Assembly (NCBI GenBank): GCA_031213475.1
Contig: JARUPZ010000018.1
Span: 9,628,894 to 9,692,893, forward strand
Reading direction: 5' to 3'
Source of the DNA: Nereocystis luetkeana
Lineage: Eukaryota; Sar; Phaeophyceae; Laminariales; Laminariaceae
DNA length: 64,000 bases
Shown here: one piece after another, positions 33,859 through 43,012 of the stretch
Layout: every line of letters begins with the position of its first letter
Numbering within the stretch: the stretch's first letter is position 1
Position numbers and translations under genes: made by a program
Notes under the pieces: model-generated
Databases searched by the model: none
The model's input: only the letters and a program-made list of their open reading frames with translations
What the model was told of the DNA's origin: nothing

Positions 33859-34388
33859 GGGGGGGGATGGGGGTGGGGGTGGGCGGAGGGTACTCAATAT
33901 CATCCACGGCAGTAGTTGTATGACCATAGACCCTCGCATCCCTACAATGCCGGGACGGAGCATGTCGGGTTTTCACGGACCAGGCAGATACTGCTTGTAT
34001 CAAGCGCGAAGCGCCGTGAGGTGTTCGGCAAGTCGCATGACACTTGTGAGGCGGACTTGCATATGGATGACAGCGTCAAATAATTAATTTATTTTCTGGT
34101 GTGGTCCCTTCCAGAGAGAGCTTGGGGGTACTATGTAGCTGCCTCATGGGTGCCTTACCATATAAACTACCAGGTACCTGGTACGTGATACGATAATTAC
34201 CCTTGTGCGGAGTAAAGGTTCTCCACCCCGCACAAAAGATGTAACCCGATCGCCAGCTGTGGCTGACCGCGAAAGAAAATATGTAAAAAAAACAGTAGCC
34301 TGGTTGTCTAGCTCATTTAGTAAACGGCAATTTTGACGGTGTCGTCGCCAACCTACGCCAAATCAAACCTATGTATCATGAATGGATC
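33859..34388 (-). mobile_element. element I, near full-length copy with 14-bp insertion
   Basis: The same order of blocks as 18791-19292. At 34168-34183 it contains TACCAGGTACCTGGTA where two other copies read CACTACGTGAT, a clean insertion of two inverted 7-base units. Confidence 0.82.
34168..34183. repeat. TA-flanked micro-insertion inside element I
   Basis: The 16-base palindrome TACCAGGTACCTGGTA replaces TA. The empty sites are at about 19095 and 58045. Confidence 0.8.
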
Positions 34389-34468
34389 GGGGGGGCGGGG
34401 CGTACTCGTTTGTTGCTTGACTTACTGTAGTCATTTGACCATTGACTACGCATCCCTTTCGAAAGGGG
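34389..34468 (-). mobile_element. LINE J 3' tail fragment
   Basis: G run, CGTACTCGTTTGTTGCTTGAC and GACTACGCATCCCTTTCG, upstream (minus sense) of the element I copy. Confidence 0.75.
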
Positions 34469-34504
34469 CGCCAGCTACGTGGCTCCGTATCTGAGTTACG
34501 AAAG

Positions 34505-34564
34505 GTATGGAGCTGTAAGAGTACTAAAACTCAGGTATGGAGCTGTAAGAGTACTAAAACCCAG
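34505..34564. repeat. 30-bp direct duplication
   Basis: GGTATGGAGCTGTAAGAGTA plus CTAAAACTCA, twice with one base changed. Confidence 0.9.
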
Positions 34565-35126
34565 CAGGAGACCCCATCCTCTGCGCATGAAATCACTTCT
34601 TATGTTTTATCTTGATGATAGCTTACTTTTTCCGCTGTAGGGTGCTGTTTCGCGTATATGATACCCAGTGCGTTTAGTTTTCGTTGACGTTTTCCCTGTC
34701 CCTTAGGCATCCTTTACTTACCTTCTTTCTTGGGTTTCCTTCTCGGCTTCTTCGTAGCCCTGCCGTTCAGACGTGTGGGAGTGAGTTTTGAGGAGCCGCA
34801 TCCTCGACTCATGTTCTATAGTTCGTGGAACCAGATTTCCCGGGATTTCCCATATTTCTGCATATATATTCGGCTCAACAGAGTGGGTTAGTGTTATGAC
34901 ACTGCCTTGGAAGGCCGGCAATTGCCTACTGTAGTGCCAGGGAACGTATTCGCATCACTTGGGAGACGTATTTTAGATGAGAAAACAATGGACATACACG
35001 TGGGATTGATGTATTGCCACCTACCAGTCTCCTTCGTGACCGGATTGAGGAATAAAGCAACCACTACACGTGAGTAACAACGGGAAATTGCTCGATAGAC
35101 TAACCTGATTTTGGGCAAACCCGCGG
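34565..35126. other. unassigned sequence
   Basis: Nothing recognised. Confidence 0.4.
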
Positions 35127-35235
35127 TGTTCCCATTGCATGACTTCCGTGGTGTCCCCACGGCATGACTTCCGTAGTGTTCCCATGGCATGACTTCCGTG
35201 GTGTTCCCGTGGGGCTTCCTTCTTCCCATGGGACT
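35127..35235. repeat. small array related to the CCATGG minisatellite
   Basis: About four units of GTGTTCCCATGGCATGACTT plus CCGTG. It lies 3 kb left of the large array built from the same words. Confidence 0.75.
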
Positions 35236-35476
35236 CCCTTGTCTTAGCGGAATCTCCGCATTAGGCGTGAGATGCGCGGCTCCTGAGGTAAAGGAGGTCA
35301 GGCAGCCCGCAGGAGAGGCGAGCACTATCACAGCCGAGGTCAACCGGCTGGTTGCTCTGCAATCTCCAGCTCAGAATGGAACGGCGCTCCAGGCTTGTTA
35401 TATTGAAAATCGATATCTTGAGGACAGGATTAGGAGAAAGCGACGAGAAGGAGAAGAAAAACTTACTGTAAGCGAG
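35236..35476. other. unassigned sequence
   Basis: Part of an open + frame (35189-35563) that starts in the array; no family seen. Confidence 0.4.
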
Positions 35477-35968
35477 GCCGATGGCAACGGGAACGAGATC
35501 TTGAATGTTTTAATTTTTGTTTTTACACTTTTTTTCAGCGGCTGTATCTCGCAGGGATTTTAAAATGGCACTTTCTGTTATCAGGACTTGTCATACTTGA
35601 CTATTTTTGCGAGAGCTTTCCAATGCAGTGGGTAGATCACCGTACAGGGTTTATCCAGCTTCGAAGGTTTTACGAGGGAGCATTTTTTGTGTTTTTAATT
35701 CAAAGATTGACCCATGTGTTTTACGAGATTGGAACGTCAGCCGGTTTTGGACCAGTCTTCGGATTTCTTTTTCGACATGTTGCTTCCTCGTAAACCTTCG
35801 AAGCCAGACCCTGCACAAAGCACCAACTGCGTTGGAAAGCTCTCGCAAAAAGAGGGGAATAGTCCTGATAGCAGAAAGTCTCATTTTAAGTTCCCCGCTA
35901 GTTGTAGGTGCTGAAATGGTGTGAAAAAAAACAAATCATCTAAGATCTCGTTCCCATTGCCATCGGTC
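35477..35968. mobile_element. foldback element, ~200-bp inverted arms
   Basis: The left arm starts CCGATGGCAACGGGAACGAG and continues with ACTTTCTGTTATCAGGAC and TTTTTGCGAGAGCTTTCCAA. The right arm, reversed, has the same order (CGATGGCAATGGGAACGAG, ACTTTCTGCTATCAGGAC, TTTTTGCGAGAGCTTTCC). The loop is about 95 bp. The arms have diverged, so this is a fixed old insertion. Confidence 0.8.
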
Positions 35969-36436
35969 TGATAGAGAGTGTAAAATGCACGGTCGATTGA
36001 TCACAGAGCTCAAGACCCCCAGAATGCGGCTCAAAATGCGATATTACCCTAGGAAAAATACTCGAAAAAAAAACAGCCTATACGTACGTACGTAACTCTG
36101 GTAAACTCGAACCAGTCGTATGGGGTTATGGTGCATATAATATAGACACACCCACTCCTTGAAGTCTGCAGCTTCAATTTTTTTCTTCGCCATATACGGA
36201 CTGTATTTCCTGCATGAGGCCATATAAAACCCGTAGTACGCGCGATCAAATTATTTCACACAGCTTGCAAAGACGAGTTTCGACGAAATCCTCGATCTCA
36301 CAGCTGTTGTTTTTGGGGAAATAATGGAAGACGCGCGCACGGTTATCACGCAGCTTGCAAAGTTGAGTATCGACCGATCGATTGAATTCCCAGCTGACGT
36401 GCCTTCTTTAGTTTACAAAAAAAAAAACTTGAAATA
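35969..36436. other. unassigned sequence
   Basis: A short direct pair (CAGCTTGCAAAG) occurs at 36262 and 36352. Nothing else recognised. Confidence 0.4.
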
Positions 36437-36655
36437 TAAAACCGAGACAACTGATCCCACGTGACCCCACCGGGTATCTATTGATGGGTAAATCGGCATG
36501 TAAGATGCCGCTACTGCTGTACTGCCGTGGCACCTTGTTGTGCTGCTGTGGCCTATCACGGGGTATCGCAACAGGTGACTATGCTACCGATCAACGACTC
36601 GGTATAGGCTATTGGTTACTGCGACGTAGCATGGTAAGTATCGTATCCTTAATAC
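36437..36655. repeat. ~220-bp direct repeat N, left copy
   Basis: ATAAAACCGAGACAACTGAT, CATGTAAGATGCCGCTA, ACTGCCGTGGCACCTTG and GCGACTCGG-like blocks recur in order at 37985-38208. Confidence 0.75.
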
Positions 36656-37182
36656 GACCCCTCGATGGAGGTATCTGAGACAAACTTGCTGCATTCAACT
36701 ATCGAAGTGGATGACACAATCATTATTAGGTAGTAATGAAATCTTTTGTTTGCAAGTGCCATTGCCTCGTCCGTGCGCTTATCTTCTCGAGCGTTGACCG
36801 GTGTACTTGTCTGCATTTTACGTGTTCATCCGTTGCCACGTCGCGACAAAAGTCTATTCCTCCTTCGCGGCATCTCAACATCAACCGCTCCTGCTCCGCT
36901 CATGACGGGTGACCAATCCGTGCATACGGCTAATACAACAACACGCAAAACCTGGCAATATAAAAGGCACAATACTGCTGTGACAGGTCTGACGCATCTA
37001 CTAGACGAATATGCAAATGGCAAAAATGTTGCGCGTAGACCTTGCAACTCGCGTGGGTCTCACTGTACACATATACCAGACTACTAGTAGCTATACCAGA
37101 GGAAAAGACAAACTCGGCACAATATATATGGTTTTGCAGGGATTATGTGAAACATCTTTCCCGGGTCCCCGCGTTGATGGGA
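36656..37182. other. unassigned sequence between repeat N and element M
   Basis: The open + frame 36746-37087 has no family motif. Confidence 0.35.
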
Positions 37183-37952
37183 TAAGGCCCACTCCTAACG
37201 AACAAAAAAAATACGATTCGTGAGATTTTTGTCGTGAATCGTGTTTTTTTTGTCGTGAATCACGACAAAAAAAAACACGATTCATGACGCCAATTTTTTT
37301 AGCTTTACCCTAAAAAAAACAAGATCACGATTCGCGACTTTTGTCGTGTCTCCAATCACGCCTGATCAAGGCACTACGCAACCCACGCGCACCAACGGTA
37401 TCCGAAGGTCGGTATAGGGGCATGGCAGACTCTGCTTCGTACGCCGCTTGTGGACAACGGGCGGCTACCCAAAGACACCGCTGAGCGCGGGCTATAACGA
37501 GCAGGTTGTGGACTCCAAATTTCGAGGAGGAGGAGCCACAGCTTGAAGACAAGAAGAGCGAAAATGACCTGAGGATGTCACAGGCCAGGCCGGACAGCGA
37601 CGCCCTGCGAGATGGAACGTCGCGGACCGGGCTTGGCCGACGGTCGGTGAAATAGGAATCTCGCAGCCTGGGTCAGGCTTCGGCCCGTGATTCGAATATA
37701 CCACGGGCCGGGCCAGGCGCTGTCGGCCCGGCCCGGCCTGGCCGTGCCCCACTCGCGAGAGTTGCCTCCACCCGCAAAAACCGTTGGGTTTGAAATATCG
37801 GAATTTTTACAATTATATTTGAAAATATCGCGAAACTTGACGTTTTTCGGCCTTTTTCGTTAGAAGAACAGAAATGTCACGGATCGTGATGTTTTGGCAT
37901 GCCAAAAAGTCACGAATCGTGATTTTTTTCCGGTTCGTTAGGAACGGCCCTA
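37183..37952. mobile_element. TIR element M with internal palindrome
   Basis: TAAGGCCCACTCCTAACGAAC at the left mirrors GTTCGTTAGGAACGGCCCTA at the right, extended inward by CACGATTCGTGA-type sequence. At 37236-37283 a perfect hairpin is built of GAATCGTG, T8, GTCGTGA and its complement. The GC-rich interior (37600-37750) encodes nothing recognisable. Likely a non-autonomous DNA transposon. Confidence 0.7.
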
Positions 37953-37984
37953 AGGCGATCCCTGGTGTTGATGACCGGGCGCAT

Positions 37985-38208
37985 ATAAAACCGAGAGAAC
38001 TGATCCCACGTGGTCCCACCACAGATCTACAGTAGTAGTAATACATCGACATGTAAGATACCGCTAGGCTGTAGACTGCCGTAGCACCTTGTGCTGCTGT
38101 GGTCTACTGGCAACAGGCGACTATGTTACCGATCAGCGACTCGGCATAGACTATTGGCTACTGCTGGCTCCATGTTAGCTACCAGGTAGGTTGATATCCT
38201 TAATACCG
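37985..38208. repeat. ~220-bp direct repeat N, right copy
   Basis: About 80% identical to 36437-36655. The pair flanks element M at a spacing of 1.55 kb. It contains a TACCAGGTA (38180) where the left copy lacks it. Confidence 0.75.
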
Positions 38209-38320
38209 AGGCCTTGCTTGGTGTTTGATGATGTGATGTTGTCATGGGATAATAGCATAGATATACCGAGGCCTCGCTTGGTGTTTGATGATGTGTTGTC
38301 ATGGGATAATAGCATAGATA
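38209..38320. repeat. ~58-bp tandem duplication
   Basis: ACCGAGGCCTTGCTTGGTGT through GGGATAATAGCATAGAT occurs twice. Confidence 0.85.
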
Positions 38321-39270
38321 GCCCGATGGGTCTTCCATGGGTCTTCCATGGTGCTCCCATGGGAATTCCATGGGACTTCCGTGGTGTTCCCATGGGACTC
38401 TCATGGGGGATCTTTAAGGCCCCGTGAACTTTCGTGGTGCTTGCATGGTGTTCCCATGGGAATTCGGTGGGACTTTCATTTGGCTTCCTACTCCGCAGAC
38501 TTAATCTGTGGTGTTCCATGGGACTTCCATAGGATTCCCATGGTGTTCCCATGGGAATTCCATGGTGTTCCCATGGGATTTCAATGGTGTTCCCATGGGA
38601 TTTCCATGGTGTTCCCAAGGAAATTCCATGGTGTTCCCGTGGGATTTCCGTGGTGTTCCCATGGCGTTGCTATTGGACTTCCATGGGACTTCCGTGGGGT
38701 TTCCTACTTCCCGTGGTGAATCCGTGGTGTTACCAGGGGAATCCATAGAGATTCCATGGGACTTCCATGGGCCCATGGGACTTCCTTCGCGCTGGTATGG
38801 TGCTTCCGCGGTGATCTCATGGGGCTTCCATGGGCCAATGGGACTTCCTTGGTGTTCCCATGGGACTTCGGTGGTGCTTCCGTAATGTTCCCGTGGGACT
38901 TCCATGGAACTGTCTCCTCCGTGTGGGAGAGTCCCATGGCGGGTCCCATGGTGCTTCCATGGGGCTTTCATGCGAAATTCATGGGGGTACCTCTTCCGTG
39001 GGAATCCTCTGTGGTGCTTCCGTGGTGCTTCCGCAAGGTTTTCATTAGACCTCCGTGGGACTTACTCGTGGGAGTTTCATGGTGCTTCCACACAGGCCTT
39101 TCGTGTGGTGCTTCCGTGAGGCTTTCATTAGCCTTCCATGGGATTTTCGTGAGACTTCCACGGGGCTTCCGTGGGGCTTGGGCTTCCGTGGGAGTCTCAT
39201 CGACACTTCGGTGGTGATTCCGTAGGATTTCCATGGGATTTCTATGGGATTTCAAAGGAAGCCACGAGAA
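38321..39270. repeat. CCATGG-rich minisatellite, 22-bp unit
   Basis: The core at 38525-38700 repeats ATTCCATGGTGTTCCCATGG plus GA with period 22. Outer parts are more diverged. Units contain two CCATGG palindromes. Because 22 is not a multiple of 3, the open frames read through the array on both strands (Gly/Pro/His/Trp-rich) are not genes. Confidence 0.9.
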
Positions 39271-39295
39271 AAATACCTCAAGTCTTCTTGACATT

Positions 39296-39330
39296 ATTAT
39301 TACTATGCTTGCCATCCGACAATGTGTCGT
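39296..39330 (+). mobile_element. element H, solo terminal repeat
   Basis: ATTATTACTATGCTTGCCAT followed by CCGACAATGTG; the rest is absent. Confidence 0.6.
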
Positions 39331-39579
39331 GTTCTAAAAAAGACTAAGGAACAGAAAGCGAAGAACTATACCTGGTATTGTACAATAATCCGGAACGGTA
39401 CCACAATGACGACCACAATACTACTCTGTGCTGCGTACCCGGGGTACATAAATTATGGTGTGATAGGTATACACTTATTCTTTCTGTATGTATATCTATA
39501 TCATTCGTAGCGATAATGACACTTCTGTGCTGTTGTTAGGGACTCTGTGTGATTGTGTCTTTTGTCTGCTATTAATAGT

Positions 39580-39650
39580 AGAGCTGCAGTCAGTCCGCTT
39601 TGTAGGCAGACAGACCCAAAACGGGACATCGGTCCTATTAAAAGGGTCAA
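39580..39650. mobile_element. MITE B, degenerate copy 10
   Basis: GCTGCAGTCAGTCCGC, CCCAAAACGGGAC and GGTCCTATTAAAAGGGTC remain of the palindrome. Confidence 0.5.
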
Positions 39651-40097
39651 TAAACCGTTCTTTCCGCGCAACCTATAAATATTAATACCAGGTACAGAGT
39701 ACCAGACATCAATCAGTATAATACCAGTGGCCCCGTCTTGATTTCTAATCCTGCTAACTTTGTTGCCACAGTAGATTATTATGTATAGAGAGAAAAACCC
39801 AGACAAAATAATTGCAAATTGATTGCTGCATATTGGTACAGAATACTGCTTGCTGTGTATACCTTCTGCGTGGTACATAAAACATTCCATTCGAGTTTCG
39901 TTCATGACGTTCGTTCGTATTTTTGTATCATCGGCCGCAAAACAAGGTAGCAAAAGAAAAATGTACGAAAGAACAAAGAAGATATATGATTCTTTTGGGT
40001 ATTATTGTTATGACTCGAAGTGTGAATAGTGAAAGAATATTAAACTAGGAATAATAAATTTCATCTTTGATGATCTGTGTGCACCGAGTATTATAGA

Positions 40098-40160
40098 GTT
40101 TGAGTCAGTTTGAGTCAGTTTGAGTGGGTGGCGAGTGGCGAGTGGCGAGTGGCGAGACGC
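40098..40160. repeat. short tandem repeats (GTTTGAGTCA, GGCGAGT)
   Basis: Three 10-bp units are followed by four GTGGCGA units. Confidence 0.85.
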
Positions 40161-41694
40161 GAGAGGCACGACACGCAAGAACAAGACAAACAAAATATAG
40201 CACAAAATAATGATAAAATGATGCTGTACGTAGACGTATAGAGAGAGACCAGTATACGTACGTGCGTAAAATATAAGAACAGCAGGAACTTTGAGATTGA
40301 CGACACAGCAGAGAGAGGCGTCTCGTACTGTATGATACGTACTCTGTACCAGGTGCCAGGTATTTGGCTCATCACACCCGGCATCTACTATTTGACTGCG
40401 TAGTCAGATCTAGCCATCGCGTTTTCCTACTTTCTACCGTAAAAAGGTTCCGATCGCTATTTTTCATTTTTTTGTTGTGTAGATCCACGCGCTCGGCTGT
40501 TTGTTGTCTCGTCTGGTTTGTCACGCCTCGCGAGTGCTGATTTTTTGCCGTTGATGGTATTTAATCACCTACCTGTGGTACGTACAGCAGCATAGTATTA
40601 ATAGTAATACAGTATGTACCCAGGTATATATTTTGCGTGCTGCTCTGCTGTGTTTTTCGATGGCCTCTATAAAACCCGACGACAAATAAAGGCGATCGAT
40701 TGATGTGACTTGTCGATGCTGATTGATGGTGGGTGATTTTAGATGTATGTCGTATGTATGTGTGGTCTGGTCATACATATAATATCTCGCACCGACTCTT
40801 CTTCTTGTTTCTGTTGCTGAATCACATCAGAACAGAGAATAGATACGAGTAGATAGATGCTGCTGCATCCCGTGCAGCCTCATCGGACATCATCAGGATT
40901 CTGCATTATTTACTTTCTGTATAATATATCCTTCAGCATCAATCACCATCATCATCATCAGCCAGCAGAATGGGCGAACTACAGCAGCAGCACCACCACC
41001 ACCAGAAGTAGTACTACAACTACTACGTACAGAGTTATTAATGTTATCGTATTCATTCGTAGAATGTCTGCATGTCCGCCGCGAAATTGCAAGTCGCACA
41101 GAAGGCAGCATATATATTATATAGGTGTGTGCGTAATGATGGCGTGTGCTGGCGTATGATACCGATCATAAACTTGACTCTACTCTGTTCACGCTTCTTT
41201 CACAATACGTAGTCTCATCGGGAGCGATTATACAGAGCCGTATTTCAATCTTAAAACTCGAACGATATTTTAAAGTTGATGTGATCGCAAATCGCGCAGA
41301 AAGAACAACAACAATTGATTTTTTAATTCAGACGAAATCTGCAAAATAAAAAACATGCACAATTCGGAACAAACCGACAGAGAAGCAGACAGGACCTGGT
41401 TTTCTGGAACACAGGCCAGACGCAGGCTGCACCAAGGGAGGAAATAAAGAAACAAGCTACCTGGTACACAGCAGCAGCAGCAGCAGCAGTATACTCCACT
41501 CACACACGCAGAAAGATTACCAGCGAAGGAAAAAGCTGTGCATGTCATGTGTAAAGGTGTAAGATGTGACTCCTCGACGCGGCGCCACGTCTGCAACTAC
41601 TTACATACACTTCGTGTGCTCGTTGTGTTGTCGGCGTAGGCGCAACTTTTATTTTGTGATGATGATGAGCTTTTTTTGTGCATCATCAACATGC

Positions 41695-41872
41695 AAGCAA
41701 TTCGATGCGAGTCGACGAGGGAAGAAAAGGCTGAAATCTTCTCGCGATAAAAAAATGAAGGCACGTACCGTAGCGGGAAGGGGGGAGAAGAGCCTGCTAT
41801 GTGACCCCGGATCTGAGTTACGAGTTGGAAGGAGAGAGAGAAGAAGATGTGCGAAGATAATGAATGGGATGG

Positions 41873-41903
<31 letters not shown>
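41695..41903 (+). mobile_element. retroposon G, full-looking copy with A-tail
   Basis: Starts GCAATTCGATGCGAGTCGAC, runs through CTTCTCGCGATAAAAA, GAAGGCACGTACCGTAGC and CCCGGATCTGAGTTACGAG, and ends in about 31 A. Very similar copies at 47176 and 56299 suggest recent activity. No protein is encoded. A SINE-type retroposon is likely, though no clear A and B boxes were seen. Confidence 0.78.
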
Positions 41904-41908
<5 letters not shown>

Positions 41909-43012
41909 AGAGAGAAGAAGGAGAAAGAGTGTTCTGTTCATTTACTCGAGGTACGATATTTTTTTAACCATAAAATGTTGCGTACGAGCATCATGATTGT
42001 TGCTGTGTGAAGCAGAGTGTATGGAATCATGGAACCTCCGGGAAATGTTGCTCCTTCGTATCTCCGAGAAGCATAATTTTCTGGAAATAGCCACAGAAAG
42101 AAGAAGATATATATGCACTCGTGTTTTTGATGTGCTCTGTGTGATGCCTGTGGCAGACGATACTCTGTATAATAATAAAAGAGTACGCTCCTACCTCTGG
42201 CTTGCCGAGAGTCCTCCTCTTCTCCCTCGGGACCTAGCGACCCAAGCCTTGGCGATACGCTGCTGTAATTCTTATCATAGTAGTAGTAGTGGTACGTACG
42301 CACACAACACACCGCCCATCGGACAATAGTCATCACCCTCCGCCTACCGTTCACTTTTTCTTCTTTTCTTGTCTTGCTGCACCAAAAAAAAAATCAGAAA
42401 AAATCAGAAAATTTTATTCGTACGTATAGGTACACATACAGCATAGAGCACGACTACAACCACAACCACTCCACCCGAAAACACACCCGACTTTTATTAT
42501 TTAGCGCCACGCAGTGACACAGTTTCTGACGGGCAGTTGCTGAAGATCTGAATATTAATACTGAAAGTGTTGACAAGATAAAGATTTGGATAGGTAAAAG
42601 TATACCACCGGAAGGACTTTCCTTCCTAAAAAAAATATTCTCTTTCTGGCCACTTTTTTTTGGGCTTTCGCAGCAGACCCTGCAGGTGGACAAAGCGAAG
42701 CACACACACAGAAGCACCAGAGAGCACAAATCACATCGCACACCACACAGGTTTGAGAGCGCTCGAAAAAGGCAGGTCAGGGTACCTGACGCGAAGAGTT
42801 TGCTCGCGGCAGCAAAACTCGGGAGCGGTGCACCGCAGCAGTAGCACTCCAGAACACTATTTGCCCTCATCTCCCCCAGACCCTGCCTCCGTCGGGCTCA
42901 ACTCGGCAACACTCGAGCAACTCGCCGCGTGCGCCAACACCAGCAGCAGCAGTTGAATCTCCTGAACCGAAGAGCATCTTCTATCTCGGAGCCCTAGAAC
43001 CCCAAGGTTTGG
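41904..43012. other. upstream region of the HSF gene
   Basis: No TATA box or HSE array stands out. An in-frame TAG at 42995 precedes the HSF start. Minus-strand frames here lack family motifs. Confidence 0.4.

Larger units (their letters stand above)
39331..41694. other. unassigned intergenic stretch
   Basis: AT-rich, with TATTAATA words at 39570, 39680 and 40596 and TACCWGGTA words at 39369, 39686 and 41458. No gene supported. Confidence 0.45.

Noticed and set aside
38501-38971. Open frames of 120-160 codons rich in HGNPMGTPW / GVPMGFPW
   Set aside because: They are readings of the 22-bp minisatellite on both strands, with no start context, domain or splice support.
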